Translations under genes and position numbers: made by a program
Assembly: GCA_001972305.1 (NCBI GenBank)
Contig: BDDD01005829.1
Coordinates: 18,627-82,626 of the forward strand
Length of the DNA stretch: 64,000 nt
DNA from: Cephalotus follicularis
Lineage: Eukaryota; Streptophyta; Magnoliopsida; Oxalidales; Cephalotaceae
Direction of reading: 5' to 3'
Shown here: positions 32,574 through 44,860 of the stretch, piece by piece
Layout of the letters: each line of letters opens with the position of its first letter
Numbering within the stretch: position 1 is the first letter of the stretch
The notes under the pieces: model-generated
The model's database searches: none
The model's input: the letters and a program-made list of their open reading frames with translations, nothing else
What the model was told of the DNA's origin: nothing

Positions 32574-35275
32574 TGTTACGCCCCCGTTTTTTTTTTCAAG
32601 AGGACAATATTAAAGCGGTAAGGCAATCAACACACTATAATTCAGCTCATGCGATAAAACGTATAAACAAAATCTTCAGTAGCGGAAGCAATAACATGAA
32701 ATAAGCTGAATTTAAATATGCATCACGCATCCCATACTACGTGATACCCAACAAGTTAATATGAACCCAACATCATAGTTGATCGCCCATAACGAAGCGT
32801 GATAAAACAGTACAGGGTGATAAAATAAACTTCGTTACAATAATCCAATTAACATAACCAATGTTCATTAACTTAGTACAAGAAATAAGAGAAACAATTC
32901 AGTCTTCTCCTTAAGTCTCCTTGCATGCTCCATATCATATCCACTCCATCAATCTGTTACAGTAGGGGTTGGCCTTTGTCCTCACTCGGCTAAGCGAAAA
33001 GACTCATAAATGCAGTTCAAGGTATATGATAATGAGCAACATGAATGAATGCATTATGATGCAGTACAGTATATATATGTCGTAGTATATATATCGCAGT
33101 ATGTACATGTATAAGTATATGCATGTTCACAGTACAGGTGTAACCTCATAAGGCTACATCAACACAAGCAATAGGTATGTCCCAAAAAGGAACCAGACAA
33201 ACAAGTCGTCATGACCATCGCCACCTCCTGGCCCCAACATCATGCACTCTTACTCCAATCCCTGTTTGCGAACGGTTTGGAGCAAGTCCTCCATGCAGGT
33301 TGCTTAGCACGACGGCTAAACAATCAACAGGTTATTAGCACAGCGGCCAATAATCAACAAACACAAACACCGTATAGTACAAGTCAAGCATTGAATATAA
33401 TTACTTGATCAAATATATTTGTTTAAAATATATTACTCCGTTCTCAGGTTGTGATAAGTTATAAAACTTAAAACAATACATTTTGAATTGTGTAACCAAT
33501 CCTTTAAAACATTTCTCCCTCTTTGGAAAATACTTTCCCCAATCATTTCGAAAAAATATATATTCATATGTTGACAATATACATTTTCGCACAATAATGA
33601 TTATAATAATCATACAAGCTTTTCAAAATGGTTAACACTTTTTAGAAATCAACCATAATGCAATTCACAGTAATAATGCAAACATATGCTCAGGGGATAG
33701 GCATCGATGCTTATTCCCAGGGCATCGACATCTTTACCCTAAGGCGTCAACCCCTCGTACAGTTATTCCCAGGCATTTTCATACCAAAGACGTCAATGCT
33801 TTTACAAAGACGTCGATGTCTTTATGATACCAGGAGGTATCAGTTCACAAATCTTGATTCTAGAGGGTAGAATCCGGCCCTTACTCCTTCATATGATCGA
33901 ATCTCACCCTCTCAAAATGTAAGGCATGCTACTGGTTATCATAATATGTAACCAGAACATCGTTGCATGAATAAAACATGCGACTACCAGTTGCATTTCA
34001 CCATCACAGTAAACACTACTGTTCTGTAATACTCAGAAAAGGCGTCGATGTCTTCCAAAGGACATCGATGTCTTTTGCATTCACACACAAAGGCATAACA
34101 TTACTGTTCTACAATGCCCAGAAAAGGCATCGATGTTTTTACAGAACATCGACGCCTTTCACATCCACACACGAAGGCATCGACATCTTTATGTAGACGT
34201 CAATGCCTATCCAACCCAGAACGTTTTCTCCACAGTTTTAACATACCAAGCTATTATCAAATCCATCCTTTACACAAACCAGTTCACATATTCTTGTAAT
34301 CACACATGCATGGTTACTCCGTATATCACAGTAGTCATCATAGAAGTCCAGAGATTTCAATTCACCTATTAACATGCAATTCATCAATGGCATTCATTAT
34401 CTTAAAACTCAAAATGCATGTATAAGAATCATCACTTTCCCCTACCTTGTTGTTCCAATTTTGGAACTAGAACGTCCACCTCTTTTCGTTCCAAACTGGT
34501 TACAGAAGCCTCTAGGTCCTTCCCGTTGCTGCAAGCCACCAACTCCAAGTTCCAAGCTCCAACCAAGTTCAACAATGGTGGTTCTATGTTCTCCTTTTCC
34601 TTCTCTGTTCTTTCTCTCATAGTGTTTAACTGAGGAGGAGGGGAAAGAGGAGGTGTTTTATGTTGGCAGAGATCCTTCCCTTTCCTCTAGTTTCACATGC
34701 ATCCACACCCGTGTCCTCTTCTCTCTTCTCTGTTTTTGACTCTCTTCCATTTCTCTTCTGCAGGCTGCAGGTGAAGAGATGGCACAGCCGTTGCATGCAC
34801 CAGGTGAGGAACACGTTTTGGAGCATGCCTGGCAACACACCAGCATAACCAACACGTCGTATTGTGCATGGAAAGATGCAAGGATGATGCCTCAAAAGTT
34901 TCCCCATTGCATGTTATTCTGTCAGTTCGTAACGTGACTGATATTCATTTCAAAGACGTCGACGTCTTCCATAGACGTCGATGTCTTTTCCCTTTTTATA
35001 CGTGGGGGTCGATGCCTTTGCCTACCTCGACGTGCATGTACATGCATTCACGTACGCCTTTTCTCCCATAGGCGCCGACGTCTTTCCAAAGACATCGACG
35101 CGTTTATCCCAAAACTGCATCATTTTGGTTTAAACACACACATTCCTCTCTCCCAAAGCAATATTTAGGGTTTGGTAAACATTATTGAGGCAAAATCTCC
35201 AACATTTTTATTAATTCAAGCATACAATTAAATCTTAGAATGAAATATTACAAAACAAAAATACCGAGCGTTACA
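32574..35275 (-). repeat. Element E 5' LTR
   Basis: 2702 bp. In reading direction: ATCGACG palindrome arrays at 35105-34955, 34215-34040 and 33850-33700; GA-rich stretch and TATA-like CATAAAACACC (about 34665-34655); donor-like CAAG/GTAGGG near 34430; acceptor-like block ending AACAG/ATT at 32954; hairpin 32745-32722 (arms ATCACGTA/TGCGTGAT, loop GTATGGGA). A short run of diverged TTAGCAC...GGCTAA units lies at 33290-33360. Confidence 0.88.
32722..32745 (-). ncRNA. Conserved LTR hairpin (E copy)
   Basis: Eight pairs, ATCACGTA with TGCGTGAT, around GTATGGGA. The outer two pairs differ from LTR D (GA/TC) but still pair. A second copy in the 3' LTR remnant is at about 31075-31099. Confidence 0.6.
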
Positions 35276-35280
35276 GAATA
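35276..35280. repeat. Target-site duplication of element E, right copy
   Basis: GAATA, matching 30918-30922. Confidence 0.88.
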
Positions 35281-36004
35281 ACACATCTCCACCTATAATG
35301 ATTTATGGTAGGATGAAGAGGAATTAAGTGTATTTACTTTTCTTCTTTGAAGCTCTTAGCTTCCATTAATGGATACCAAGCCTAAGGAAGAAGAAGAAGA
35401 GAAGCAGAGAGAAGAGACAGCTATGGGTATTCTTAGGAAGTTTGTTAGATTATGAGTGTCCTTGCAAGCCACGAGGTGGCTGCATGCATATGTAATATAC
35501 ATATGTTACACTCCTTATTTATACATTCTTAGTTCCATTTATGTCTTAATGTGCATATTCCTGTAACAATGGCATATGCTATATGTATATCCAAAACCAT
35601 AACTATAGATCAGTTTTAATTAATTGAATACATATATAGCAGCCTATATTTTTAAAGGGTTGGATCTCGTGCCTAGGAGGTTATGAGAATGAGATCCTTA
35701 CTCCCTTTTGACAAAACTTTAGAAGTTGTAGGTTCACTTTCTTAGGGCAATTGATGGACCGTATTATGCTTGCTCCCGGGTTGAGTGGAGGATGGTTAAT
35801 CTCATTGCCATTTGGGTTTATCCCTAAAGCTGATGCGGGGTGCATGCCTGGTGCATGTTCACCGAACCTACCCCCATAGGAATCTATTTTAATAGTCATT
35901 ACCTGTGTCAATAGAATTACTATAGGTATTGGTAGTGTATAGTCAACGGTGACTAGTAGGCCATACGTGACCTGCGTTGTTTTCTTAGACCTGAGCGGTT
36001 GGCA
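35281..36004 (-). repeat. Repeat H1, second part
   Basis: Noncoding. GCCACGAGGTGGCTGCATG (near 35470) and TTAGACCTGAGCG (near 35985) recur in inverted orientation in H2 (48800-48780 and 48265-48250). A 116-residue open frame on the minus strand (36031-35681) resembles nothing known and lacks equivalents in H2, so it is not called a gene. Confidence 0.6.
36000..36004. repeat. Target-site duplication of solo LTR I, left copy
   Basis: TGGCA, repeated at 38923-38927. Removing LTR I restores the alignment of H1 with H2. Confidence 0.9.
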
Positions 36005-38922
36005 TGTAATACCCTGTTTGTTCATGTGCATATTTTTGGGCTTTTATTTTTGTTTTGTTATATTATTGGTCCATTTTAAATTTTTGGGCTTTCATGTTTT
36101 GGGTATGTGATACCATCTTTGGGAATTGGTATATTGTTTGGAATGTGATTATGGACATGTAAAATTAATTGTTTTATATTATATTAGTATTTTTAAATTA
36201 GTTTTTAATATGAGAATGGTAAAATTATTTTATTGGAAACAAAATAAGCTATTTTTGTTTAAAACTTAATTATTTTCTATACTTTCTCCTCTCCCTCTCC
36301 CGTAGGACTCTCTCCCCTCCCTCACAAAATTGTTTATTTCCTTCTTTCTCTCTGACAATCCCAAATTTTAGTGCCTCTTTCCCAATTCTATTCGATTTTG
36401 GACTATTTTCCTTATCAAAACAAATTTTGATCTCCCCTAGTAGGTTTATGTATGCCTTTGCTCTTTATTTTTGTGCCGTCACCACCTCTCTTGCATAAGA
36501 ACCGAACCTGCAAGTTTGGAAGCTGTTGTGTCCTTCATTGTTCATCATATCAGGTTTCCTTTCCTTTGTGTTATGGTTTAGTAATTAGTTTTGGTGCTAA
36601 TATCATTCGAATTCCATTGCATATAGGTTACTAGTGTGTTTTGGTTTTTATTTCTACAACTCTAAGTTCTATCATGGCTTATGAACCTATAAACATGCAT
36701 TAGGTAGATGTTACATACAAGTTTTGATAAAGGATAATGATAATTGACAGAAAATTTATCATATAGGCATGTATGCAGTGAAATTGAAATTATCTCTTTA
36801 AAAGTATGATCACCCTTTGCATGATTCTTTGTGTTTAAATGAAATTGCTAGGTCACATAAGTCTTGTTTAAGTAATTATGATCTTCTGGTGTTGTAACAT
36901 TGGAGTTTTGACAGCAAAATGCATTGAACTGCCATACTTTGTCTTTCTATCGCCCGGAACAGTCGGCTATTGCGCTTTGAGTAGTCGGCTGCCTTGTAAA
37001 ACAATCGGCTGTTTTGTCTTGCACAGTCGACTGGACCCCTGTCATAGTCGATTGGTTGTAGCTTTGTTTGAGTAGTCTGCTGGCTATGATATACAATCGA
37101 CTACAATCCCCCAAACAGTCGACTGGATTTTGTTACAATCGGGTGGTTTTGTCCAGTAAAATTTTGGTTTCAAGTTTTGTTATTCGTTTGTTCTTCTAAT
37201 GAATCAGAATGTGTTTAAATTATTGTTTAACTTCTGTTTTGATATTCGGAAGTAGTTTTTGAATCCTTATGTGTACGATATTGTATCTTTTAGATTTTTG
37301 TGCTACGATGGACAATTAGAAATTTGTTGCTCAATTCATAAGTCATTTCTGTGATTACTTAAGGTACGGGTTTTTCGTTCCTTGATACCCTCATATTGGT
37401 TTTATTATAGTAAAAAGATAGTTTTACTTTATGAAAGATGTACGAATTCTTCGTTCTTGGCTTATTCCTTCGATTTTACTGAAATGAAATCATTTTTGTT
37501 TTATGAATATGATTTCTTCGATTTTATGAACTTCGATATGCTCCGAATTTTGATATGTTTAGAAATAAAGTCGGTATGATATTTTGTGGAAATGAATATT
37601 TTCTGGCTTTATAATTTGATTCTGAAATGTTCACGAAATGTTATGAAATCGTCTCTTTATTTTGAAAATAAATAAGATGATTTTCCGATTATGAAAGTAT
37701 AATGATTTTGATAAGGAACATGACTTCTACTATCGAAGTATGTTAAACAAACATGACTTTCGCATTAGGAAGTATGTTAACTTTGAATAAGGATATATAT
37801 AGATATTTCCCACCTATGGGGTGTACCATAGGCATGTCGTAGGCCTGGAACGGGGACATGACACTTCCGTAGCGGTGTGATTAGACTACGGCGTCTCTCT
37901 ATGTGATGAATAAATCTCATGAGGTTTATTTATGGATCCCTTGTGTATGGGTCGATCCTAGGATATGTTAAGGATTCAGATTTTGGGGATTGATTGTGTA
38001 GTGCCGTACACGTCTTTCCGGCGGAGCATGTGCGCCTTGAAAACCCCTTGCACTTATGCATATGTGTATGTACTTGGAATCTCTATGATGAGATTTCGGA
38101 ATCGGATAAATCTCTGTTATATGTTTTCGATCTCTATGATGAGATTATGGAATTGGATAAGTTTTTATTTTGAAATCTTTAATTAGGATAATGTTAAAGA
38201 AATTTTGAATATTGTTTCGGATACCGTTTTGAATTTTAGATTTGGCTTTGAAACTTGGATTATGATTTGAAACTTGAATATTGCTTGAAAATCAGATTTA
38301 GCCTTCGGATATCGAATTGAAAAATTGTCAAACGTTTTAAAATGCGAATATTGGTCTTGGAATTGATAGGACTGTTTATGTGACTGGTTTCCTTAATTTT
38401 CAGAAATAATGTTAAATTACTTTATGCATGAGTTACATTCCATTTAAATGTTCCGGTATTTTCTGTTCTTTAAAGTATTGTTTTATGTTTTATGACTCTA
38501 TATCCGTACTGAGGTTTGCTCAGTCGCGTTTTGTTATCCATGCTGAAGGCATTCTGGGACAGCATCCGGGAAATGTGTGATGAGTGATGTCCACTATGTC
38601 TGAGGATTATCTAGCAGTGTGATCTTACTATGTTTCTGTTAGGATTAGTTTATGAACAATAAGTAATTTTTGGTTTATTATCTTAGTATGTGACTTAAGG
38701 ATTATGTTTAAGTTTTGACTTATATTTATGTTTTCAGTTTATGAATAAAGTTCCAGTTCATGTCTTAGATTATAAATGTTATGTTTAGACCATCACGCAT
38801 TTGAATAAAATATAAACTAAAATTTTTACAAAAGGAATAAAATCGAGCATGGTTATAAGATATGTTATGTTTAGTTTCGGATTATGAAACCGTAACGACT
38901 CCCGCTGTTCAGGAGTGTTACA
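36005..38922 (+). mobile_element. Solo LTR I (Ty3/gypsy-like)
   Basis: 2918 bp from TGTAATACCCTG to GGAGTGTTACA with perfect TGGCA duplications and no internal region. Contains a pyrimidine-rich tract (36280-36330), a palindrome array with CAGTCGACTG-like units at 36955-37150, a donor-like AAG/GTACGG at 37364, and two short tandem repeats (37718-37781, units of about 33 bp; 38077-38172, units of about 52 bp). The hairpin found in the other gypsy LTRs was not seen. Family unknown; the orientation is set by the TGTAATACCC start. Confidence 0.82.
36955..37150 (+). repeat. CAGTCGACTG-like palindrome array in LTR I
   Basis: About nine variants (CAGTCGGCTA, CAGTCGACTG, CAATCGACTA and similar) 20-30 bp apart. 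Confidence 0.75.
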
Positions 38923-40583
38923 TGGCATGGATCATGTAGTAACCGCTTGGCTCTGATTTCGGCCTTCCCAGGTCTAGCCAGAAGCTGGAAAAAGAGTTGT
39001 CTTTGGGCATTGTGGGAGCTACATTTGTGTATGGGCGAGTTGGTGCAACATGGGATCGTCACACCTGTAATTGTGGGTGATCGACTCTATACTATATGTG
39101 ACCATTGCAGACTTAAAATCTTGGCAAAGTGTAGGCTGATTGGAAACAAGGTTTTCGGGGATGTCCGCAGATAGTCGCAATGTGTTCATAGATTTATAGT
39201 CATCGCGGATTTACCTAGGGTTGACATTTATCCGAACCCTAGGCTACATCGGAGGCAACAATGACGAGGGATACACTGCATATAAACCGATGGTAGGATA
39301 GAGTACCGGTTAACCGACTGTCGACTGATAGACATGGAACTAAATTCCACGGAACTGGGGGATGATTAGGATCATGTCGGGGGTATTTTGATAGTCGGGG
39401 ACTATTAGAATGGTCATACCAGAATCATGGGATGTTTATCGTTGTACCGGATTCCAACCGGGCTTTCGGGTCCCACCTGATTTTGGAACAGGTTGACATG
39501 TTGGGAGACATGTCATTTGTTGAGAGTTTAGCATCTGGGAGATATTACTTTGAAGAGAAAATTTTATTTGCTGGACATATGTCACTTCTTTAGAAGTGAG
39601 TCCAAGCATCACCAAAATAAAGTGTTCCGATCAAAGGGTTGATTGTTGTACATGTAAACACATTGGGTGTTTATTGAGAGAGATCAAGTGGGGGGTTACA
39701 AGGGCTTGGGATGCCCTAGCCAATGTTGGGATAAACCCTAGCCATTCTAATGGCAAAGGTTTGGCCAGCCTCAATAGCCCAAATTGAAAGACCAAAGGTT
39801 GGGCTAAACCCTAGCCAGCCTAAGCATGTGTACCCATGAGTATTGGGACTTTATTGGTGGAATTGGATGCTTGGATATTAAAATGTAGAGGGAGCACATC
39901 AAGGAAAGAGTTAGAGACTTAGGTGATGGTTCCTAAAACTTCTTTTTTTCGTTGTTGGTTGATAATGGTTTCGGGTTCAAGCAGGGTTTCCAACCTTAGC
40001 CAAACCCTAGATGTTACATATGGGAACATTTACATACCATTAGGGGTTGGCCTTGGGAAGGTTTTAGGTTTGGTGGCATTAGACTAGGGTTTTGGTGTGC
40101 TAACCCTAGCTTAATCATATGTGAACCGAAATTAGGGTTTTGGTAACCTTAGTTCAACCCACCCCTTTAATGTATGCTTGGATATTAATGTAGTTCAATT
40201 GGATGTTTAATTAGTGATCCTTGGTTTGATTGGGACAATAATGGACCTAGATTTTAGGGTGACCCACTGCTTGGGGACTAAATGGACTAAAATTTTTAAA
40301 ATTGTAACCCTAAAGTCCCTATGCCCAAAATTGGACCAATCCGATTTTGAGCCTTACAAAGAGGGAGAGAATGTCGTGTAAAAATTTCCTTGCACACACA
40401 AAGGACTCTTAGTCTTACTCTCTATTTTCCGTTAATGTCGCAGGGTCAAAACAAGGGAGACATAAAGGACATGAGCCCATACTTTGTTTCATTCTCTTAT
40501 ATGCCTTGCACCATGCTTTGACAAGATTCTTGTCCCACAAGAGGACAAACTATAGGCGGCCAGGAGACATCAAAGGGTCGACC
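38923..40583 (-). repeat. Repeat H1, third part
   Basis: Noncoding. Matches H2 in inverted orientation across most of its first 700 bp, for example the ATAGTCGCAATGTG...TTTATAGTCATCG stretch (39172-39210) and GGGTCCCACCTG (39470). AACCCTAG words are frequent at 39700-40140. 40340-40580 has no similarity that I can see. It ends at the left target duplication of element B. Confidence 0.55.
40579..40583. repeat. Target-site duplication of element B, left copy
   Basis: CGACC, repeated at 47159-47163. Confidence 0.92.
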
Positions 40584-43340
40584 TGTCACACCCCGTTTTC
40601 GATCACGTTAGTAGACAAGAATATATGGTGATATCAGAAATAAGCATAATAATATTCCAGCACAATTCATAAATAAATTTGCGGAAGCATTCGATAAGCC
40701 GAAATATAGATACAAGTCATCCGCACGCAGCCCATACTACGTGCAGGCATAATCCAACAATTATCCTTACATAAGGAAAATACAACAATAACGGGGTATG
40801 AACCGTTCGATACGAAAATACAGTACATCATAACAAAATAACAACCTTAAGACGACAAATAGAAGCTCTCCAAGCTTCAATAGCAAACTTCGATCGTCTT
40901 CGCCTAATCTGAAATTGTAGGGGTTAGCCGTTGTCCTCACTTGGCTAAGTAGGAAGATAATGCATGCTAAGAAATATGTGAATGCAACATGTATGACAGT
41001 TTATATTTAAAATAACATTTAAATGTGCCAATATATAAGCAATCATGCCAAGTGGCCATAAACAATACATATGCAAGAATACCGCACAAGGGTACAATCA
41101 ATTCATCCTGGTTTGGGTGTCACATGTTGCTAACTCCTAGCACCAACTATGCACAACCTAACTATCACCCTACACTCCGAAGTTGATAGATAGGGTAACA
41201 TTTACTACCGGCGTTGGCGGGTAGTTTAACAAATAAGATATGCAATGCAGATAAGTTTGGGAGATACTCTGGCCAACTCCTGGCACCCAGGATCCCTACC
41301 GTAGTCGGTGACCTCAGCCATCACTCGTCTACCGGCAATAAGCATAGACAAACAATTCAAGCATTTCAATAATAATATTACATATATCAATAATATGCAA
41401 TATAAAAGTTGTTTTCTTTCGAAACATATAACAATTCATTTATCGTACATCTCATAGGAGGGAAACGATGTCAATACAATAATGGTTCTCGATTTCGAGA
41501 ACAAACAAGTAGTACCTCTCATAGGAGGAAAATCAATAATTTATTTAAACAATGGTTTTCACTTGAAAATGATAGTTGATGTCATAATTTGGGTACATAG
41601 CCCATAGTTGGTTTAAATCATTGAAACATAAGTGGTAGTGGTGTTGAATAGCACCAAAACAGTATATACTAATATAAGGTAGCATATACAGTAACATCAT
41701 TACAATACAGTAGCAATGCAAGGATTCACAAAGAATAGCATTTCATAGTCATTCATATGCAACTCTCACAAGGAGTGCGTACATTGTTTAGTTTTGGAAT
41801 GTAATTATATATGAGGCCAGGATTGACTGTTCTAATCATCCACATGGAGGCCAAGATCATTACATTCAAATTGAGGTCCAAACAGACCTATATTAGCAAT
41901 TTTTACCCAGGACAGTCAGCTGCCCTCAAGAGTAGTTGGCTGCTTCAGTTGAGTAGTCGACTGCTTTGGCTTAACAGACGACTGGATAGGGTTGAGCAGT
42001 CGACTGCCATGAAGAACAGTTGACTGCTTCTGCCCAGAATGTGCAGGCAGTAGCAGTTTGCAATTTTCAATCTCTAATACAAATCCAATCAAACATGCAA
42101 CAATGTAGAAAAATAAACATACATGATATGCATGCTCATATCTTCCAAAACATATCGTTACCCCTACCTTAATAGCTTATCCCAAGATCAATTGAAATGA
42201 TCTTTCTCTTTGAGTTTCCAAGCTTTTCACCAACAAGCTTCCAAATCCAGTAGAGTATAATCTAACAATGCATGCATGTTTACAGGCACATGCATTAGTA
42301 CCAGTAGGTTTCTAATTATCAGTTACAAATACTACTTCAACAAAACCATATTACCAAATCCTTAAGTCTTAACTTCCATTTTACAACTTCCTCTTTTAAC
42401 TCCTTGTCAACTATCATTTCATTTCGGATTCCTTGATGTGGACAGAAGGTTTTTATATATACTTAAGAGAATCCATGTACATTTCTTAACAACTTACAAC
42501 ATCTATAATTCGAATTAGAGTTGTTAAATCCTCTAAGCTTCATGTCCATTTTCTTACTTTCTTTCATACAATTTCAATTCCATTCAAGAACTGTTAATCC
42601 CTTACCATGTTAACAGAATATAACAAACCTTCCAAGTTACATCATTAACAGTACTACTTAAGCAGGAAGCTCGAATTTGGAAACTTACCAGGAGAAATCC
42701 AAAGCTTCCAAGTTCCCTTTTGCACTCCAAGCTTTCACATGCATCCACTTACCAACAATTCTCCAGCAATTCCCTCTTCTCTCAGTGTTTTTCCAACACA
42801 CATTCAGCTCCTGGACAGCTGATATAAAGATCTGGAGCTTAGAATTCGCCAGGATCAATTACTCAGTTTCTCTCATTTCTTCTCTCTCTCACATGCACCT
42901 CTTTTCTTACCCTTTTCTCTTCTATTTTGCAGGTTGCAGCTCTCTAATTCTTGCAGAGGGAATAGAGGACATGCATGGCACTCCACTTGCATGTTATGGC
43001 GGCTAGTGACACGCATTTTGCATGCATGCCACATTTGGGACACTTGGCATCACTGTCTCTGCGTCTGCCATGCGCCTATTCTGCACCATTCCAGTCGACT
43101 GTCTTTAACAGGCAGTCGACTGCCCACTCTCGCCTCAGACAGTCGACTGTTCCCCTGTGACAGTCGACTGTCGATGGTTGTTTTTGGTTTCTTAAGTTTG
43201 ATACTTCACCAATTGTACATCCATTCATCCCAAGCAATTACCAATAACAATTTTATAATAATTGGACATTAAATTCAAATGAGTGCACATTTTATTAATC
43301 AATATTACAATGTCCACGAATTGAATTTGCGGTTATTACA
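40584..43340 (-). repeat. Element B 3' LTR
   Basis: 2757 bp. CAGTCGACTG arrays at 43172-43085 and 42035-41905; GA-rich tract; TATA-like box 42829-42821; donor-like CCTG/GTAAGTTT with intron base 1 at 42688; acceptor-like TTTCAG/ATT at 40909; hairpin 40744-40723 (arms GCACGTA/TGCGTGC, loop GTATGGGC). Confidence 0.93.
43085..43172 (-). repeat. CAGTCGACTG palindrome array in B 3' LTR
   Basis: Four perfect CAGTCGACTG units with spacing of 19-29 bp, the cleanest example in the window; its 5' LTR partner is at 46910-46995. Confidence 0.85.
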
Positions 43341-43358
43341 TTCCCCCCTCCTTAAAGA
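43341..43358 (-). promoter_or_regulatory. Element B polypurine tract
   Basis: AAGGAGGGGGGAA directly beside the LTR on the minus strand. Element C has AAGAAGGGGGAA at 52707-52695. This primes plus-strand DNA synthesis. Confidence 0.85.
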
Positions 43359-43385
43359 AAATTCGTCCTCGAATTTAGCCTTTCA

Positions 43386-43585
43386 TTACATTCCGAACAA
43401 GTGGGGAAATGTCTCCCTCATTTCTTCCTCACGCTCCCACGTAGCTTCCTCCGCTCCGTGAAAACGCCACAGCACTTTGACCATAGGGATGGTCTTGTTC
43501 CTTAATACCCTTTCCATTTGATCCACCTCCGTAACGTTCCTCGGTTGGGGCCAATCCACAATACTCTCAATCTTCAAAGGATCCA
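43386..43585 (-). pseudogene. pol: Element B fused remnant: reverse transcriptase thumb joined to chromodomain
   Basis: A single open frame of 66 residues. The first third ([16 protein letters not shown]) is reverse transcriptase; it changes without a frame break into the chromodomain (KVLWRFHGAEEATWE, ending FPHLFGM). About 2 kb coding for RNase H and integrase are deleted exactly in frame. The chromodomain would bind histone marks to guide integration. Confidence 0.88.
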
Positions 43586-43589
43586 CTGA

Positions 43590-44255
43590 CTATCCTTCAC
43601 TCGACACAATGTGACCTAGGAAAGTCACATGATCCAGCCAAAATTTGCACTTGCTGAATTTGGCGTATAGTTGTTCCTTCTGTAGTGTCTGCAGTACAAT
43701 TCTCAAATGCTACATGTGTTCCTCAATGCTCTTTGAATAGATCAGGATGTCATCTAGAAATATAAAGAAAAACTGGTCAAAATAATGTTGGAAGGCTTTA
43801 TTCATCAAACACATGAAGGCTGCATGAGCATTTGTCAAACCAAATGGTAGTATCAGAAATTCATAGTGCCCATATCTGGTTTGAAATCCGGTTTTCTCCA
43901 CATCGCCTTCTCGGATCCTCAACTGATGATAACCTCTCCTTAGGTCAAGTTTGGAGAATACAGTTGAGCCTTGAAATTGGTCGAACAACTCCTCAATATG
44001 TGGAAGAGGATGCTTGCTCTTCACCGTTACTTGATTTAGCAGCCTGTAGTCGATGCATAGCCGCATCGATCCATCCTTCTTCTTTACAAACAGAACCGGT
44101 GCTCCCCATGGTGACATACTTGGTTTGATAAAGCCCTTGTCAAGATTATCCTGTAGTTGAACCTTCAACTCCTTCAGTTTGGTAGAAGCCATTCGGTACA
44201 GTGCTTTGGATATAGCAGCAGTTCCAGGCAACAATTCAATACTGAACTCCCACAA
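43590..44255 (-). pseudogene. pol: Element B reverse transcriptase
   Basis: 44255-43710 is open for 181 residues: [73 protein letters not shown] (catalytic Asp pair present). A stop at about 43710 precedes the CVLQTLQK...-like thumb. The family sequence resumes just downstream of the protease-RT linker. Confidence 0.88.
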
Positions 44256-44860
44256 TCGGGATCGTACTATTATCTATTATCGCATCGGTCAGCAAGTAAT
44301 CACTATTGGAGAATTCGCCTCCAATTACATATGTAAATAAACAGTAATGTAATGCCAGTCGTACAGAACATGATACAATGAATGATTATGTGGCTAAAGG
44401 GTCAATCGACATACGAGCAACTATAACTTCATATTTAGATGAGTATAACCTTACCTTGCATGATTCTTTTGCCGGTATGTCCTCGCGGTTGAGTAGCCGC
44501 GCCAATTCCACCAGCTCCATCATTACTCAGTTGAGTTTTCATAAGGGGACACTTTTTCATGAGGTGATCAGACGAACCACATCTCAGGCACTTTCCTGCC
44601 TTCTTCCAGCACTTAGTTTCCTCATGATTTGGAAGACCACAAAATTTTCACCCTCAAGAATCCGGGCGACCACCTCGGATAGGAGTCCTTGAACGAGAGG
44701 TATCTTGAGTAGCAGTCTGTCAAGGCTGTCTGGAAGCTCGCCTAGACCATCTAGAAGGTTGTCTAATCTGTTGCGCTTGAACGTACAATCGCTGCATTTC
44801 CTCCATGTGAGTGGCATTAGCAGACATCTGTTGTCGGATGAATTCGGTCATCCGTTCCAC
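44256..44860 (-). pseudogene. Element B foreign segment: second-family gag end and protease remnant
   Basis: From about 44860 the gag no longer resembles A, C or G: FIRQQMSANATHMEEM, an RQP-rich linker, two zinc knuckles (the first missing its first Cys in KFCGLPNHEETKC; CLRCGSSDHLMKKC intact), a stretch ending TGKRI, then a decayed protease with SIDPLAT and GGEFSNSDYLLTDAII (44410-44260). The tribe seems closer to another gypsy family. Template switching between co-packaged RNAs is the simplest explanation. Confidence 0.65.

Larger units (their letters stand above)
30923..35275 (-). mobile_element. Element E: gag-only Ty3/gypsy retrotransposon
   Basis: Minus-strand insertion with perfect GAATA duplications. 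In reading direction: full 5' LTR (35275-32574), primer site (32570-32559), complete gag (32461-31257), then a direct jump at about 31256 into the last 334 bp of the 3' LTR (31256-30923). All of pol and most of the 3' LTR are gone. The LTR starts TGTAACGCTCG and ends GGGGGCGTAACA or CGTGGCA; it belongs with solo LTR D. Confidence 0.88.

Noticed and set aside
35681-36031. 116-residue open frame on the minus strand in H1
   Set aside because: No motif, it runs across the edge of solo LTR I, and the matching part of H2 does not keep it open.
36005-38922. DNA transposon with terminal inverted repeats
   Set aside because: TGTAA.../...TTACA ends plus a 5-bp duplication fit LTR termini; there is no longer inverted repeat and no transposase.
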